NCBI GenBank assembly: GCA_012837705.1
Contig: DUQQ01000083.1
Coordinates: 1-64,000 of the forward strand
Reading direction: 5' to 3'
DNA: 64,000 bases
Source of the DNA: Hydrogenispora sp.
GTDB taxonomy: Bacteria; Bacillota; UBA4882; UBA10575
Positions 19,661 through 28,958 of the stretch are shown here, in pieces. Numbering within the stretch: the first letter of the stretch is position 1; the number at the start of each line of letters is the position of its first letter. The notes beneath the pieces are model-generated. The model ran no database searches. It was not told the origin of the DNA and worked only from the letters and a program-made list of their open reading frames with translations. Position numbers and translations under genes: made by a program.

Positions 19661-20380
19661 GTGCGGGTGTTAGGGATTGATACCTCCGCCCAGAGTGGCG
19701 CGGTGGGGATGATCGATGGGGAGCAAGTTGTCTTCTCGGAGCAGATGAAAATCAGGCCGGGGGGGAGTGAGCAAATACCGGCTTTAATCGCTGAAACCTT
19801 GGACCGGACTGGTCGTGACGTGAAGGAATTGGAACTGATTACCGTGGGTATTGGCCCCGGTTCTTATACCGGTGTCCGGGTTGGACTAGCGATCGCCAAA
19901 GGTCTGGCCTACGGCCTTGGCGTCCCTTTGGTGGGGGTCCCCACCTTTAACGCGCTGGCGTTGAATGGACCAGCCGATGCCAAGCTCATCTGTACGCTGG
20001 CGCGGTCGCGGAAGGGTGAAGTCTATGCTGCTTTGTACCGGCCGGATGGGGGTGGCATGGCGGAAGTGATCCCACCGACGATCTGGACGGTGCCGGAGCT
20101 GGCGACGGCGTTGAAGGAGAAGGGGCAGCCGGTTTTGATTCTGGGTGAGGTTTTACCAGAAGTCCAAGCCGAGCTGGCCATGGTTCTAAAGGAACAGGCC
20201 GCTTTTGGGCGCGGCGCGGAGAACGTTGTGGATGGTGTTCATGTGGCCCGCTTGGGGCTGTCCTACTGGATGGCGACCAGAGAGAACCAGTTAGATACGG
20301 TTTTGCCTTTATACTTACGGCGTACCGAGGCGGAGGTCCGCTGGGAGGAAAGGGGTTGCCGGGCGGATGTTCCAGGTTAA
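19661..20380 (+). CDS. tsaB: tRNA t6A synthesis protein TsaB
   Basis: VLGIDTSAQSGAVGMI, VGIGPGSYTGVRVGLAIAKGLA. Confidence 0.92.
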   Translation: MRVLGIDTSAQSGAVGMIDGEQVVFSEQMKIRPGGSEQIPALIAETLDRTGRDVKELELITVGIGPGSYTGVRVGLAIAKGLAYGLGVPLVGVPTFNALALNGPADAKLICTLARSRKGEVYAALYRPDGGGMAEVIPPTIWTVPELATALKEKGQPVLILGEVLPEVQAELAMVLKEQAAFGRGAENVVDGVHVARLGLSYWMATRENQLDTVLPLYLRRTEAEVRWEERGCRADVPG

Positions 20381-20810
20381 GACGATGACCTTAGAGGATT
20401 TACCGGAGGTTTTAGCCATTGAGGAACAATGCTTCCCGATTCCCTGGTCCCGTTCCGCCTTTCTGTATGAATTATTAGAGAACGAACGGGCCTATTACTG
20501 TGTGGCCAAGACCGCCACGAAGGTGGTGGGGTTTGTCGGGATGTGGGTTATTTTAGATGAAGGCCATATTACCAACCTGGCCGTGGATCCGGCATACCGC
20601 CGGCTAGGGATTGGCCGGGCGCTCATGCACCACCTGATGGCGGAGAGCATAAAACGGGGGGTACGTTTTCTAACGTTGGAAGTCCGTTCGTCCAATCTAG
20701 CAGCCCAACGCCTCTACCGGGAATTGGGGTTTTTCGAGGCGGGTGTACGCCCCGGTTATTACCAAGATAATCAGGAAGATGCGATCATTATGTGGAAAGG
20801 TCCGATGTAA
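20367..20810 (+). CDS. rimI: Ribosomal protein S18 alanine N-acetyltransferase RimI
   Basis: GNAT fold, ITNLAVDPAYRRLGIGRALMHHL, ARRL-like RLYRELGF; sits between tsaB and tsaD. Confidence 0.92.
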   Translation: MFQVKTMTLEDLPEVLAIEEQCFPIPWSRSAFLYELLENERAYYCVAKTATKVVGFVGMWVILDEGHITNLAVDPAYRRLGIGRALMHHLMAESIKRGVRFLTLEVRSSNLAAQRLYRELGFFEAGVRPGYYQDNQEDAIIMWKGPM

Positions 20811-20822
20811 TCAGCGGGCTGG

Positions 20823-21881
20823 TTGACGAGACGGGAGGAAGTAGTGATGTTGTGTTTAGGGGTGGAGACCTCTTGTGATGAAACCGCCATCGCGCTTGTC
20901 GAAGATGGTAGAAAGATCCGGAGTAACCTGATTTTGTCCCAGATTGATAAACACCAGAAATTTGGCGGGGTGGTTCCGGAGTTAGCGGCCCGTTGCCATT
21001 TGGAGGTCATCTCCCGGCTGACCGCGGAAGCGCTTCAAGAAGCGGAGGTTGCCCCGGAAGCGATTGATCTGGTGGCTGCCACTTACGGTCCGGGGTTAAT
21101 CGGCGGTCTGCTGGTCGGTTTGTCGCTGGCCAAGGCGTTGAGTCTGGCGTGGAAAGTCCCGTTTGTCGGGGTTAACCACGTGGAAGGGCATATCTACGCC
21201 AATTTTCTGGCCCATCGGGATTTAGAACCGCCTTTGATCTGTTTGACGGTCTCCGGTGGCCATACCCAGTTGGTGCTGATGCCGGAACATGGGCGCTACG
21301 AATTGTTAGGACAAACGCGGGACGATGCCGCCGGCGAAGCCTTCGATAAGGTGGCGCGGGTCCTTGGTTTGGGGTACCCCGGCGGTCCGCGCGTTGACCG
21401 TCTGGCGAAGACCGGCCAACCCACATTGACGCTTGTTCAGCATGATGCTTTGGCTGGAACCTATGACTTCAGTTTCAGCGGTTTAAAGACGGCGGTGGTG
21501 AATCTAGTCCACAATTTAGAACAGAAAGGGGAGCCGATCCCCGTTGCCGATGTGGCGGCCAGTTTTCAAAGGCAAGTGGTGACGATCTTAATGGACCGGA
21601 CCTTCCGGGCATTAGAGGAGAATAACGTTAAGACCCTGGCCCTTTCCGGCGGGGTGGCGGCCAATTCGGAGCTCAGAGCGCGCTTCGCCGCCGAAGCGGA
21701 GGCGCGGGGCGTTAAGCTATACTACCCGCCGCTGGCGCTTTGTACTGACAATGCGGCGATGATTGCCGCCTGCGGCTATTTCCAGTGGTTACGGGAGGGT
21801 GCTTCCCCCTTGGCGTTAGCGGCCAATCCCCGTTTGCGTTTTGAACCACCGCTGGTCGGCGCAGACAAAAATAGCCTATAA
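20823..21881 (+). CDS. tsaD: tRNA t6A synthesis transferase TsaD
   Basis: LGVETSCDETAIALVEDG, LICLTVSGGHTQLVLM, LALSGGVAANSELR. Confidence 0.95.
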   Translation: MTRREEVVMLCLGVETSCDETAIALVEDGRKIRSNLILSQIDKHQKFGGVVPELAARCHLEVISRLTAEALQEAEVAPEAIDLVAATYGPGLIGGLLVGLSLAKALSLAWKVPFVGVNHVEGHIYANFLAHRDLEPPLICLTVSGGHTQLVLMPEHGRYELLGQTRDDAAGEAFDKVARVLGLGYPGGPRVDRLAKTGQPTLTLVQHDALAGTYDFSFSGLKTAVVNLVHNLEQKGEPIPVADVAASFQRQVVTILMDRTFRALEENNVKTLALSGGVAANSELRARFAAEAEARGVKLYYPPLALCTDNAAMIAACGYFQWLREGASPLALAANPRLRFEPPLVGADKNSL

Positions 21882-21909
21882 GCAGTGGTGTGTGGTAGTT
21901 GTGCAGGGC

Positions 21910-22081
21910 TTTGGATAACGACTGTGGATAATTGTGGATTATTCCTTAAACTCCTCTTAAAATCGGGTTTTTTATGGACAATTATTTTGTAGACTGTATT
22001 GTGGATATTGTGGAATATCCGATAAAAACTCCCCAAATCCCCTTGTTTCCTTGTGGATAAGTCTGTGGAATGTGTGGAGAA
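21910..22081 (+). promoter_or_regulatory. Cluster of DnaA-box-like 9-mers
   Basis: TGTGGATAA at 21923 and 22052; TGTGGATTA 21933; TGTGGATAT 22000; TGTGGAATA 22009; TGTGGAATG 22064; TGTGGAGAA 22073; TTTGGATAA 21910. All on one strand. Confidence 0.6.
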
Positions 22082-22197
22082 CCATCGGATAGAGAGCAGG
22101 CCCTTTTGGAGTAAGTAAAAGGTGATAACGGGTTGTAGCTGGGCGAAAGCTGGATTTGCGGTGACTAGGTTATGTTAAGCCTGGCGTAAGGAGGAGA

Positions 22198-22755
22198 ATG
22201 TGGATGGCCGACGGGAAGTTAAGCATTCAGATTGCCGGAGTTACCCCGGAGAGTGTCGTTGACGGACCGGGTTTGCGGGCCGTTGTCTTTTTCCAGGGTT
22301 GCCCCCACCACTGTCCGGGTTGTCACAATCCGGACACCTGGGATCCCCGGGGTGGGCAGCGCCTCTTGGTTGATGAAGTCTGGCGGATGTTACGTTACAA
22401 CCCATTGCTCTCGGGCATTACCTTAAGCGGTGGTGAGCCGTTGGACCAGCCGGAAGGAGCGCTGGCCCTTGCCCGGAAGGCCCGGGCGGCGCAGGGGAAT
22501 GTGATGATCTATACGGGTTATACTTGGGAAGAGATTTCCAGAATGAACGCGCCGGTCATTAGCGCGCTCCTGAAAGAGACCGCGCTTTTGGTCGACGGCC
22601 CGTTTCTGGTGGCCGAAAAGGATGATCGTTTGCCCTACCGGGGTTCACGCAACCAACGGATCATCGATGTCCAAGCTTCTTTGGGTAAACAGCGCCCGGT
22701 GTTATGGGCACAAAATGGAGGTATAAATCATGGCCTGGCAAGTACGGGAGAGTAA
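22198..22755 (+). CDS. nrdG: Anaerobic ribonucleoside-triphosphate reductase activating protein (radical SAM)
   Basis: VDGPGLRAVVFFQGCPHHCPGCHNPDTWD radical-SAM cluster motif, ITLSGGEPLDQ. Confidence 0.9.
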   Translation: MWMADGKLSIQIAGVTPESVVDGPGLRAVVFFQGCPHHCPGCHNPDTWDPRGGQRLLVDEVWRMLRYNPLLSGITLSGGEPLDQPEGALALARKARAAQGNVMIYTGYTWEEISRMNAPVISALLKETALLVDGPFLVAEKDDRLPYRGSRNQRIIDVQASLGKQRPVLWAQNGGINHGLASTGE

Positions 22756-23476
22756 CGGAATCAGGTATTGTCGTTCGAAAGTGCTAGCCGCTTTTCCATG
22801 GCTACAACAGGGGTTTTCCACCCGTTGTTCGGCTCCGGGGGCGCGGGAAGAAGCCGGTGCCGAGGAGGAATACCGGCGGCGTTTTCTGGCAATCTTTCAG
22901 CTTGCTCCGGACCAAACACAGCTGGCGAAGCAGGTCCATGGGGATACGGTCCTCATCATTGACCAGCTCCAGCCGGGAAAGGAGTTGCCGGAGGCGGATG
23001 CCATGATCACTAACCGCCCGGGAGTAGGGCTGGCGACGATCCATGCCGATTGTGTCCCCGTTGTTCTGGTTGACCCGGTGCACCGGGTGATCGCGGCGGT
23101 TCATGCCGGCTGGAAAGGGACGCTCGCCGGGATTGTCCGGAAAACAGTTGTCCGTATGGGCGAGGAGTACGGGAGTGTGCCGGCGGAATGTTACGCGGCA
23201 ATCGGTCCGGCGATCGGTTCCTGTTGTTACCGGGTTCCGCCCGAGCGGATTGCTTTGTTTGCCGAAAAATGGCCTGAGTTTGACTTTGCTGCCTTCCAAG
23301 AGGAGTCCACATTGGACCTGGCCCTGATCAACCAGCAATTCTTGGAAAACTGTGGTTTCCGACCGGAGCAGATTGATAATGCCCGGGTGTGCACGGCCTG
23401 TCACCATACGGACTTCTACTCCTTCCGGCGGGAGCGAGCAACCGGGCGGATGCTCTCCTTGATTGTGATGAAATAA
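22730..23476 (+). CDS. pgeF: YfiH/PgeF (laccase-domain) family protein
   Basis: QVHGDTVLIID, IHADCVPVVLVDPVHRVIAAVHAGWKGTLAGI, GPAIGSCCYRV. Confidence 0.9.
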   Translation: MAWQVRESNGIRYCRSKVLAAFPWLQQGFSTRCSAPGAREEAGAEEEYRRRFLAIFQLAPDQTQLAKQVHGDTVLIIDQLQPGKELPEADAMITNRPGVGLATIHADCVPVVLVDPVHRVIAAVHAGWKGTLAGIVRKTVVRMGEEYGSVPAECYAAIGPAIGSCCYRVPPERIALFAEKWPEFDFAAFQEESTLDLALINQQFLENCGFRPEQIDNARVCTACHHTDFYSFRRERATGRMLSLIVMK

Positions 23477-23579
23477 ATGCAAAGAATAGGGGAGAAAGCA
23501 GGAAAAAAGTAGAACATTACCGAACATATAATTTTTAAGGGGAATTCCAACGACCGGGAGGTCAGAGGTGGGATAGTTC

Positions 23580-24716
23580 TTGAAACGTTATACCTTGAGA
23601 CCTGATTCTTTTTTGGCGCGCCTGCTAAAATTTTTGCCCAACTGCCGCCTTCCGCTCCTGATCATCGTTGTTCTGTTGTTTTTTCTCCTTCTATCCCAGT
23701 TGATCTACACCGGAATTAGCTATCTCTTTCCCCGTGTCCGCGTGGTGGACTGGGGGACGATTGAGCATGGACAATGGGTGGATGTGTTGGTGTTGCGGTC
23801 AGAGGCGGTGCTGGCGGCCCCATTCAATGGTGAAGCCAGTTTACTGGTGGAAGAAGGGACCCGGGTCCGGACTGGTGAAGCGGTTGCTGAATTAGTGAGC
23901 ACGGAAGCCCGGTCCAAACTCGGCGCCGATGACCGTGTGGCGTTACGGACGATTGCTCACCGTCTTTACCATATCGACCAAGAAGTTGCGCAAATCGAGA
24001 AAGACCTGGCTTTTCGGGCTGTACACAACCAAAACTTAGCCGGAGAACAGGCGGAGGAGCGTTATCTGTCGCAACGTAAAGCCCAGTTGTTAGCGGACCG
24101 TAGACAGCTTGATCGGAATGCCGAGGCGATCTGTGCGAACTGGCGTGAATGCTATCATCTGGTCGTCGTGGACCAGCCGGGAATATTCAGCACCCAACTG
24201 GACGGGGGCGAAGGGTTTGATCTCTTGGAGCATGCGCAACCTAAGGGCCTTTTGACACGGGGGTCTACCGGAAACCGGGGTTCGAGTCCGAAGGTAAAAG
24301 CGGACGAACCATGGGCGAAAATGATCACCGAGTATACCCAAACGCTGGTCTGTCAGTTGTCGGACGGCGTCAACCTGGACCCACCGGAAGAAGCGGTGCT
24401 ACTGGTGAACGGGAAACGCTTTAAACTTTCCTTTTTGGCGACCGACTACACCAATTGCCGTTGGTATTTTACGGAGGATACGATGCCGCCGGAGTTTTTG
24501 GCGAAACGCAGTTTTTCCGCTTATCTCATCTACCGTTCGGTAACGGGTTTACGGGTGCCGACGCCAGCCCTGGCTTATGAAGAAGAGGCGGGTTGGACCG
24601 TAACGACTTCCGTCAAAGGGGATAAACGCCCCACGGGGGTGGAAGTGGTGGATATGAACGAGCAATGGGCAATTGTGAAAGGGCTTCCCCTGGGTACGGC
24701 GATCTATTACCGGTAA
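23580..24716 (+). CDS. HlyD-like (membrane-fusion-type) protein
   Basis: N-terminal TM, biotinyl-lipoyl-like segment APFNGEASLLVEEGTRVRTGEAVAEL, helical hairpin; followed by yggS-sepF. Confidence 0.75.
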   Translation: MKRYTLRPDSFLARLLKFLPNCRLPLLIIVVLLFFLLLSQLIYTGISYLFPRVRVVDWGTIEHGQWVDVLVLRSEAVLAAPFNGEASLLVEEGTRVRTGEAVAELVSTEARSKLGADDRVALRTIAHRLYHIDQEVAQIEKDLAFRAVHNQNLAGEQAEERYLSQRKAQLLADRRQLDRNAEAICANWRECYHLVVVDQPGIFSTQLDGGEGFDLLEHAQPKGLLTRGSTGNRGSSPKVKADEPWAKMITEYTQTLVCQLSDGVNLDPPEEAVLLVNGKRFKLSFLATDYTNCRWYFTEDTMPPEFLAKRSFSAYLIYRSVTGLRVPTPALAYEEEAGWTVTTSVKGDKRPTGVEVVDMNEQWAIVKGLPLGTAIYYR

Positions 24717-24738
24717 CTAAAAGAGAAGAAGCCTTAGT

Positions 24739-25458
24739 ATGCTGGGGGTGAATCTTATGGCTTTAGCAAATAACATTACAGCAGTCCGGGCAAAGATCAA
24801 CGAAGCATTAGCCATTGCGGGCCGTCATCCGGAAGAATTAACTTTGGTGGCGGTAACAAAGTACGTGGACGCCCCGGCCGTTAAAGCGTTAATTGCCCAC
24901 GGGGTGGGGCATATTGGGGAAAGTCGTCTCCAGGAGGCGGCGAGGAAACAAGCGGTCTTGGGCGACTTGAAAAACAGTTTTAAATGGCATTTTATCGGAA
25001 GCTTGCAGACGAATAAGGCACGTCAGGTGGCGGCCGGGTTCGACCTGATCCATTCGCTGGACCGGATGAGTCTGGCGGAAGCGCTCCATAAGGCGGGCCG
25101 AAATTTAAACAAAGAGATTCCTGTTTTGATCCAGGTTAATGTCTCTGGGGAGCGGACGAAGCATGGGATTGCCCCCGGAGAAGTGGGGGCCTTTTATGCC
25201 GAGGTCCGGAAACTAGCGGGCTTACGTCCGGTTGGTCTGATGACGATGGCCCCTTACAGCGAAGATCCGGAGACAAGCCGACCGGTCTTTCGGGAATTGC
25301 GGCTTCTTTTTGAACAGATTAAGCAGGAGTATAATCCGGGACCCCAGTGGCGTGAACTATCGATGGGGATGAGTAACGACTATGGGGTCGCGATTGAAGA
25401 AGGAGCAACGATCGTACGGATTGGCAGCGCCATCTTTGGCGCCGGAACGGAGGGATAA
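24739..25458 (+). CDS. yggS: YggS family pyridoxal-phosphate-binding protein
   Basis: LVAVTKYVDAPAVKALI, IGESRLQEA, WHFIGSLQTNKAR, LSMGMSNDYGVAIEEGATIVRIGSAIFG. Confidence 0.93.
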   Translation: MLGVNLMALANNITAVRAKINEALAIAGRHPEELTLVAVTKYVDAPAVKALIAHGVGHIGESRLQEAARKQAVLGDLKNSFKWHFIGSLQTNKARQVAAGFDLIHSLDRMSLAEALHKAGRNLNKEIPVLIQVNVSGERTKHGIAPGEVGAFYAEVRKLAGLRPVGLMTMAPYSEDPETSRPVFRELRLLFEQIKQEYNPGPQWRELSMGMSNDYGVAIEEGATIVRIGSAIFGAGTEG

Positions 25459-25460
25459 CC

Positions 25461-25946
25461 ATGAAAACGCCGGGTAATGAAGAATGGGCGGAGGCGGAAG
25501 GGAAAAAAGGCTTTTTAGAACGATTAATGAACCTCTTGGGCTTTGAGACTCAGATCGAGTTAGAAGAGGTCTACGACGACCCCGTTCCGGGGGCGAAGGA
25601 TAAGAACCCGGGTAAAGATCGGGGGAAGGTGGTCAGCCTCTCCAGCCCTAATAAAGCGACGCGTCTTGTTGTCTATGAACCGCGGAGTTTTGATGATGTC
25701 CAATCCATTGTTAACCAGTTAAAGAACAAACGACCGGTGATTTTAAATTTGGAAGAGACCGATAAAGCGATAGCCCGCCGGATTACCGATTTTGTCGGTG
25801 GTGCGGTTTACGCTTTAGATGGCGGCGTGCAGAAGGTCAGCGCGTCAATCATGCTGTTTACCCCGTTGAATGTGGAGGTTTCTTTCCCGTTACGTTCCGA
25901 GACGGAGCGAAACCCCTACCTCAACTCTGATTTCTTAGAACGTTAG
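25461..25946 (+). CDS. sepF: Cell division protein SepF
   Basis: VVYEPRSFDDVQSIVNQLKNKRPVILNLEETDKAIARRITDFVGGAVYALDG. Confidence 0.93.
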   Translation: MKTPGNEEWAEAEGKKGFLERLMNLLGFETQIELEEVYDDPVPGAKDKNPGKDRGKVVSLSSPNKATRLVVYEPRSFDDVQSIVNQLKNKRPVILNLEETDKAIARRITDFVGGAVYALDGGVQKVSASIMLFTPLNVEVSFPLRSETERNPYLNSDFLER

Positions 25947-25956
25947 GAGGAGTCCC

Positions 25957-26766
25957 TTGGGCACGTTAGGTTTAATTGGTGGTGGGCTGATGGGTACGGC
26001 CTTAATCAAAGGATTATTGAAGCAAGGTTATCCGGCGACCGCAATCTACGTGGCCGATCCCGATCCCTCCCGCCGACAGCTCCTCGCCGAGCTAGGGGTG
26101 GAAACCTTTGCGGAGACCAAAAAAATGTTGGTCGCCCTATCCCAGCGGGAAGCTGACGGGGTAATTTTAGCGGTTAAGCCGCAGATGGTTCCGGAAGCCT
26201 TGTCGGGCTTAAACCTGGCAGGTCTTCCGCTCCTTTCCATTGTTGCTGGATATAAGGTGGCGGCTTTGGAAGCATTGCTTCCCGCCGGAACCAAAGTCCT
26301 GCGGGCCATGCCCAACACGCCGGCGTTGATCGGGGCTGGGGTTACGGCGCTCGCCTTAGGTACGCAAAGCGGGACTGCGGAGCAAGCCTGGGCGGAAAAA
26401 GTCCTCCGTAGTTTGGGTCAGGTGGTGTTGGTTCCGGAAAACCTGATGGATGCGGTGACCGGACTGTCAGGAAGCGGGCCCGGTTATGTCTATCTGTTTA
26501 TCGAAGCATTGATCGACGGCGGGGTCCTGGCGGGACTGCCGCGGGCCTTGGCCCGGGAACTGGCCGTCGCGACGGTTTTAGGGAGTGCGCGGATGGTCGC
26601 GGAGACGAAGGAGCACCCGGCGGTCCTCCGCGATATGGTTACTTCGCCAGGCGGGACGACCATTGCTGGTCTCTATGCCTTGGAGGAGGAAGGCTTTTCC
26701 GGGCAAGTGATGAAGGCCGTCCTAGCGGCGACCGACCGGTCCCGCGCCCTGGGTGGAGATCAATAA
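25957..26766 (+). CDS. proC: Pyrroline-5-carboxylate reductase
   Basis: LGLIGGGLMGTALIKGLL, RAMPNTPALIGAGVTAL, GLSGSGPGYVYLFIEALIDGGV, SPGGTTIAGLYALEE. Confidence 0.95.
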   Translation: MGTLGLIGGGLMGTALIKGLLKQGYPATAIYVADPDPSRRQLLAELGVETFAETKKMLVALSQREADGVILAVKPQMVPEALSGLNLAGLPLLSIVAGYKVAALEALLPAGTKVLRAMPNTPALIGAGVTALALGTQSGTAEQAWAEKVLRSLGQVVLVPENLMDAVTGLSGSGPGYVYLFIEALIDGGVLAGLPRALARELAVATVLGSARMVAETKEHPAVLRDMVTSPGGTTIAGLYALEEEGFSGQVMKAVLAATDRSRALGGDQ

Positions 26767-26840
26767 GCAAGGGTGTCCCGGCGCCTGTCTGTGAAGATAT
26801 TGCAGAATGCGAACGACCAGCAACGAACAGAGGAGTAAAC

Positions 26841-27650
26841 ATGGATAAAGAACGTTTTTTAGCGCCCCTGGAGGGGGAAGATCGGGAGTTGGTGGCCCGG
26901 GTCCTGGATCAGGTGGAATTGGCCTTAAAGAAGACCTCTCCGGTGGCGACCGATTTTCTTGACCCGCGGGAACGGGCCCTTTGTGGCGAAGCAATTCACT
27001 TTCTGCCGGAGGTCAAGACCTTATATTTCGGCGGCTACCGTGGGGCAGAGCGGCAACGCATGGTGATTATGCCCGCATTTTACCTGGCGGAAGCCGTGGA
27101 ACCACCGTTGGCCTACTTGTCAATCAAGCTACCGACGAAAGGGGGGAAGGCCGCCCCCGCCGCAGATGAACCGCTTTTTACTCACCGGTCGGTGTTAGGT
27201 AGCATAATGGGATTGGGGCTGAAACGGGGCAAAGTCGGTGATCTGCTCTTGGGTCCAGATGAGGCCCAAGTGGTGGTTGCCGAGGAGATTGCCGAGTTTC
27301 TCTTGACCAACCTGAATAAAGTTGGTTCCTGCGCCGTAACGGTGGAGTTGATCGATCCGGAACAACTGAATACACCGGTGGAAAGGGTTAAAGAGATCAA
27401 AAGTACCGTCGCATCACCGCGTTTGGATGCGGTGGCGGGTCTGGGTTACGGTGTTTCCCGCAGCCGGATGGCCCGGGAGATCAAAATGGGGAAAGTTAAG
27501 GTAAACTGGCAAGTGGTTACTGCTCCCGACTACAAGGTGAGCGCCAGCGATGTGCTTTCAATCCGGGGTCGGGGCCGGGTTGTTGTGGAAGAATTTGGTG
27601 GCGAGACCCGAAAAGGGCGTTTGTTTGTAAGACTGAAGAGATTATTATAA
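26841..27650 (+). CDS. ylmH: YlmH family S4-domain RNA-binding protein
   Basis: DFLDPRERALCGEAI, SRSRMAREIKMGKVKVNWQVV S4-like segment, SIRGRGRVVVEEFGGETRKGRLFV. Confidence 0.9.
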   Translation: MDKERFLAPLEGEDRELVARVLDQVELALKKTSPVATDFLDPRERALCGEAIHFLPEVKTLYFGGYRGAERQRMVIMPAFYLAEAVEPPLAYLSIKLPTKGGKAAPAADEPLFTHRSVLGSIMGLGLKRGKVGDLLLGPDEAQVVVAEEIAEFLLTNLNKVGSCAVTVELIDPEQLNTPVERVKEIKSTVASPRLDAVAGLGYGVSRSRMAREIKMGKVKVNWQVVTAPDYKVSASDVLSIRGRGRVVVEEFGGETRKGRLFVRLKRLL

Positions 27651-27694
27651 AGGAACAGCAAGATCATTTTAGCAAGCAAAAGGAGGCTTGTCCG

Positions 27695-28462
27695 ATGTTT
27701 ACACCAGTTGATTTGGAGACCATGGTTTTTCGACGGGGATTCCGCGGCTACAAGACCAGAGAGGTTCAAGAATTTATGCGGAAGCTGATCGTTGATTATG
27801 AAAAACTATACAAAGAAAACATTGACCTCCGGGAAGAGTTGGAAAAGCAGAAAGATTTACTGAAGAACTACCAAGCAATGGAAGATACCTTGAAAAACAC
27901 CCTTTATCTCGCCCAAGGAACCGCCGATGAGATTAAGTCCGCCGGGGAAAAACAAGCCGAGATTATCCTCCGGGAGGCGCAGAATCGTGCCGAGCAGATG
28001 CGGTTGAAGGTACGGGAGGAGATCCAGGCCGAACTCCTCGAATTGGCTAACCTCAAGCAACAGGTGGATATGTTCCGGATCCACTTCACCCGCTTCTTAC
28101 AGTCGCTGATCGAGATGGCCGAAAAGAATCTGGATATCGAGGACGTTTGGGAGCAAATGGCTAGTCTTTCTCGTTATGGTGTGACCCCGAAGAAGGAAGA
28201 GCAGGAAGTGAAGGAAGTAAAACCGGAAACGCCAGAGCAACGGGAACGGTTAGAGCAGCTTGACAAGAAGCTGGATAGTATCCAAAAGCTGGACAGTATC
28301 GAGCAACTGGATAGTATCGAGAAGCCGGATAAGCTGGAAAGATTGGGTGATTTCGAGAAGCTGGAAACGCCGAAAAAGCCAACGACCGAAGATTTTGGCG
28401 ATGATGTGTTAGCGGCGGCCAAAGCGAAGGCGGCTAGCCTATTTGAAACCACCGAGCTATAA
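27695..28462 (+). CDS. divIVA: DivIVA domain protein
   Basis: MFTPVDLETMVFRRGFRGYKTREVQEFMRKLIVDYEKLYKEN; C-terminal low-complexity repeats. Confidence 0.92.
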   Translation: MFTPVDLETMVFRRGFRGYKTREVQEFMRKLIVDYEKLYKENIDLREELEKQKDLLKNYQAMEDTLKNTLYLAQGTADEIKSAGEKQAEIILREAQNRAEQMRLKVREEIQAELLELANLKQQVDMFRIHFTRFLQSLIEMAEKNLDIEDVWEQMASLSRYGVTPKKEEQEVKEVKPETPEQRERLEQLDKKLDSIQKLDSIEQLDSIEKPDKLERLGDFEKLETPKKPTTEDFGDDVLAAAKAKAASLFETTEL

Positions 28463-28958
28463 AGATCGCGGCGAAGAAGGCCGCCAGATCGCCGAGGAGG
28501 CCCATGCTGACTAGATGCTTTGGACGGCTGATCCCGATGGCCCCAAGGTAAACCGTGAGAACATAGAAAGTGGTCTCCGATCCCCCGGCGATGATGGAAG
28601 CCATCAAACCGAGGGGGGAATCGGGGCCATATTTCTGCGTTAAGTCGGCCATAAAGCCAATCGTACCCGAACCCGAAAGCGGCTTCACCAGGCCTAAGGG
28701 GAGGATTTCTTCGGGAATCCGAAGTAATCGGGCGAGCGGCGTGGTCAGGCGGCAAAACAGGGTGAGGGCACCTGAGGTCTTGAAGACCGCTAACGCCCCG
28801 AAGATGGCCAGGAAATAGGGTAAGAGTTGGAACCCGGTTTTCAATCCAGTGCTGGCCCCCTTAATAAAGGTTTCATACACTTTAACCCCTTTATACTCGC
28901 CATAGGCGAGAACGGCCATGATAAAGAGGGGAATAGCCCAAACTGAGAGTGTCTTCAT
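28434..28958 (-). CDS. spmB: Spore maturation protein SpmB
   Basis: Nucleoside-recognition (Gate)-like membrane protein, IIAGGSETTFYVLTVYLGAIGI; downstream of spmA-like ORF. Confidence 0.9.
   Translation of the reverse strand: MKTLSVWAIPLFIMAVLAYGEYKGVKVYETFIKGASTGLKTGFQLLPYFLAIFGALAVFKTSGALTLFCRLTTPLARLLRIPEEILPLGLVKPLSGSGTIGFMADLTQKYGPDSPLGLMASIIAGGSETTFYVLTVYLGAIGISRPKHLVSMGLLGDLAAFFAAIFIARWFQIG

Noticed and set aside
21890-22110. DnaA-box cluster as oriC
   Set aside because: No dnaA/dnaN/gyrB/rpmH nearby and genes on both sides run in the same direction; kept only as a DnaA-binding candidate.
22802-23527. 241-aa minus-strand ORF opposite pgeF
   Set aside because: Antisense shadow ORF with Arg/Pro-rich translation; the + strand protein has clear family motifs.
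24262-24300. GGTTCGAGTCC T-loop-like sequence
   Set aside because: Inside the HlyD-like CDS; no acceptor, D-arm or anticodon stem could be built, so not a tRNA.
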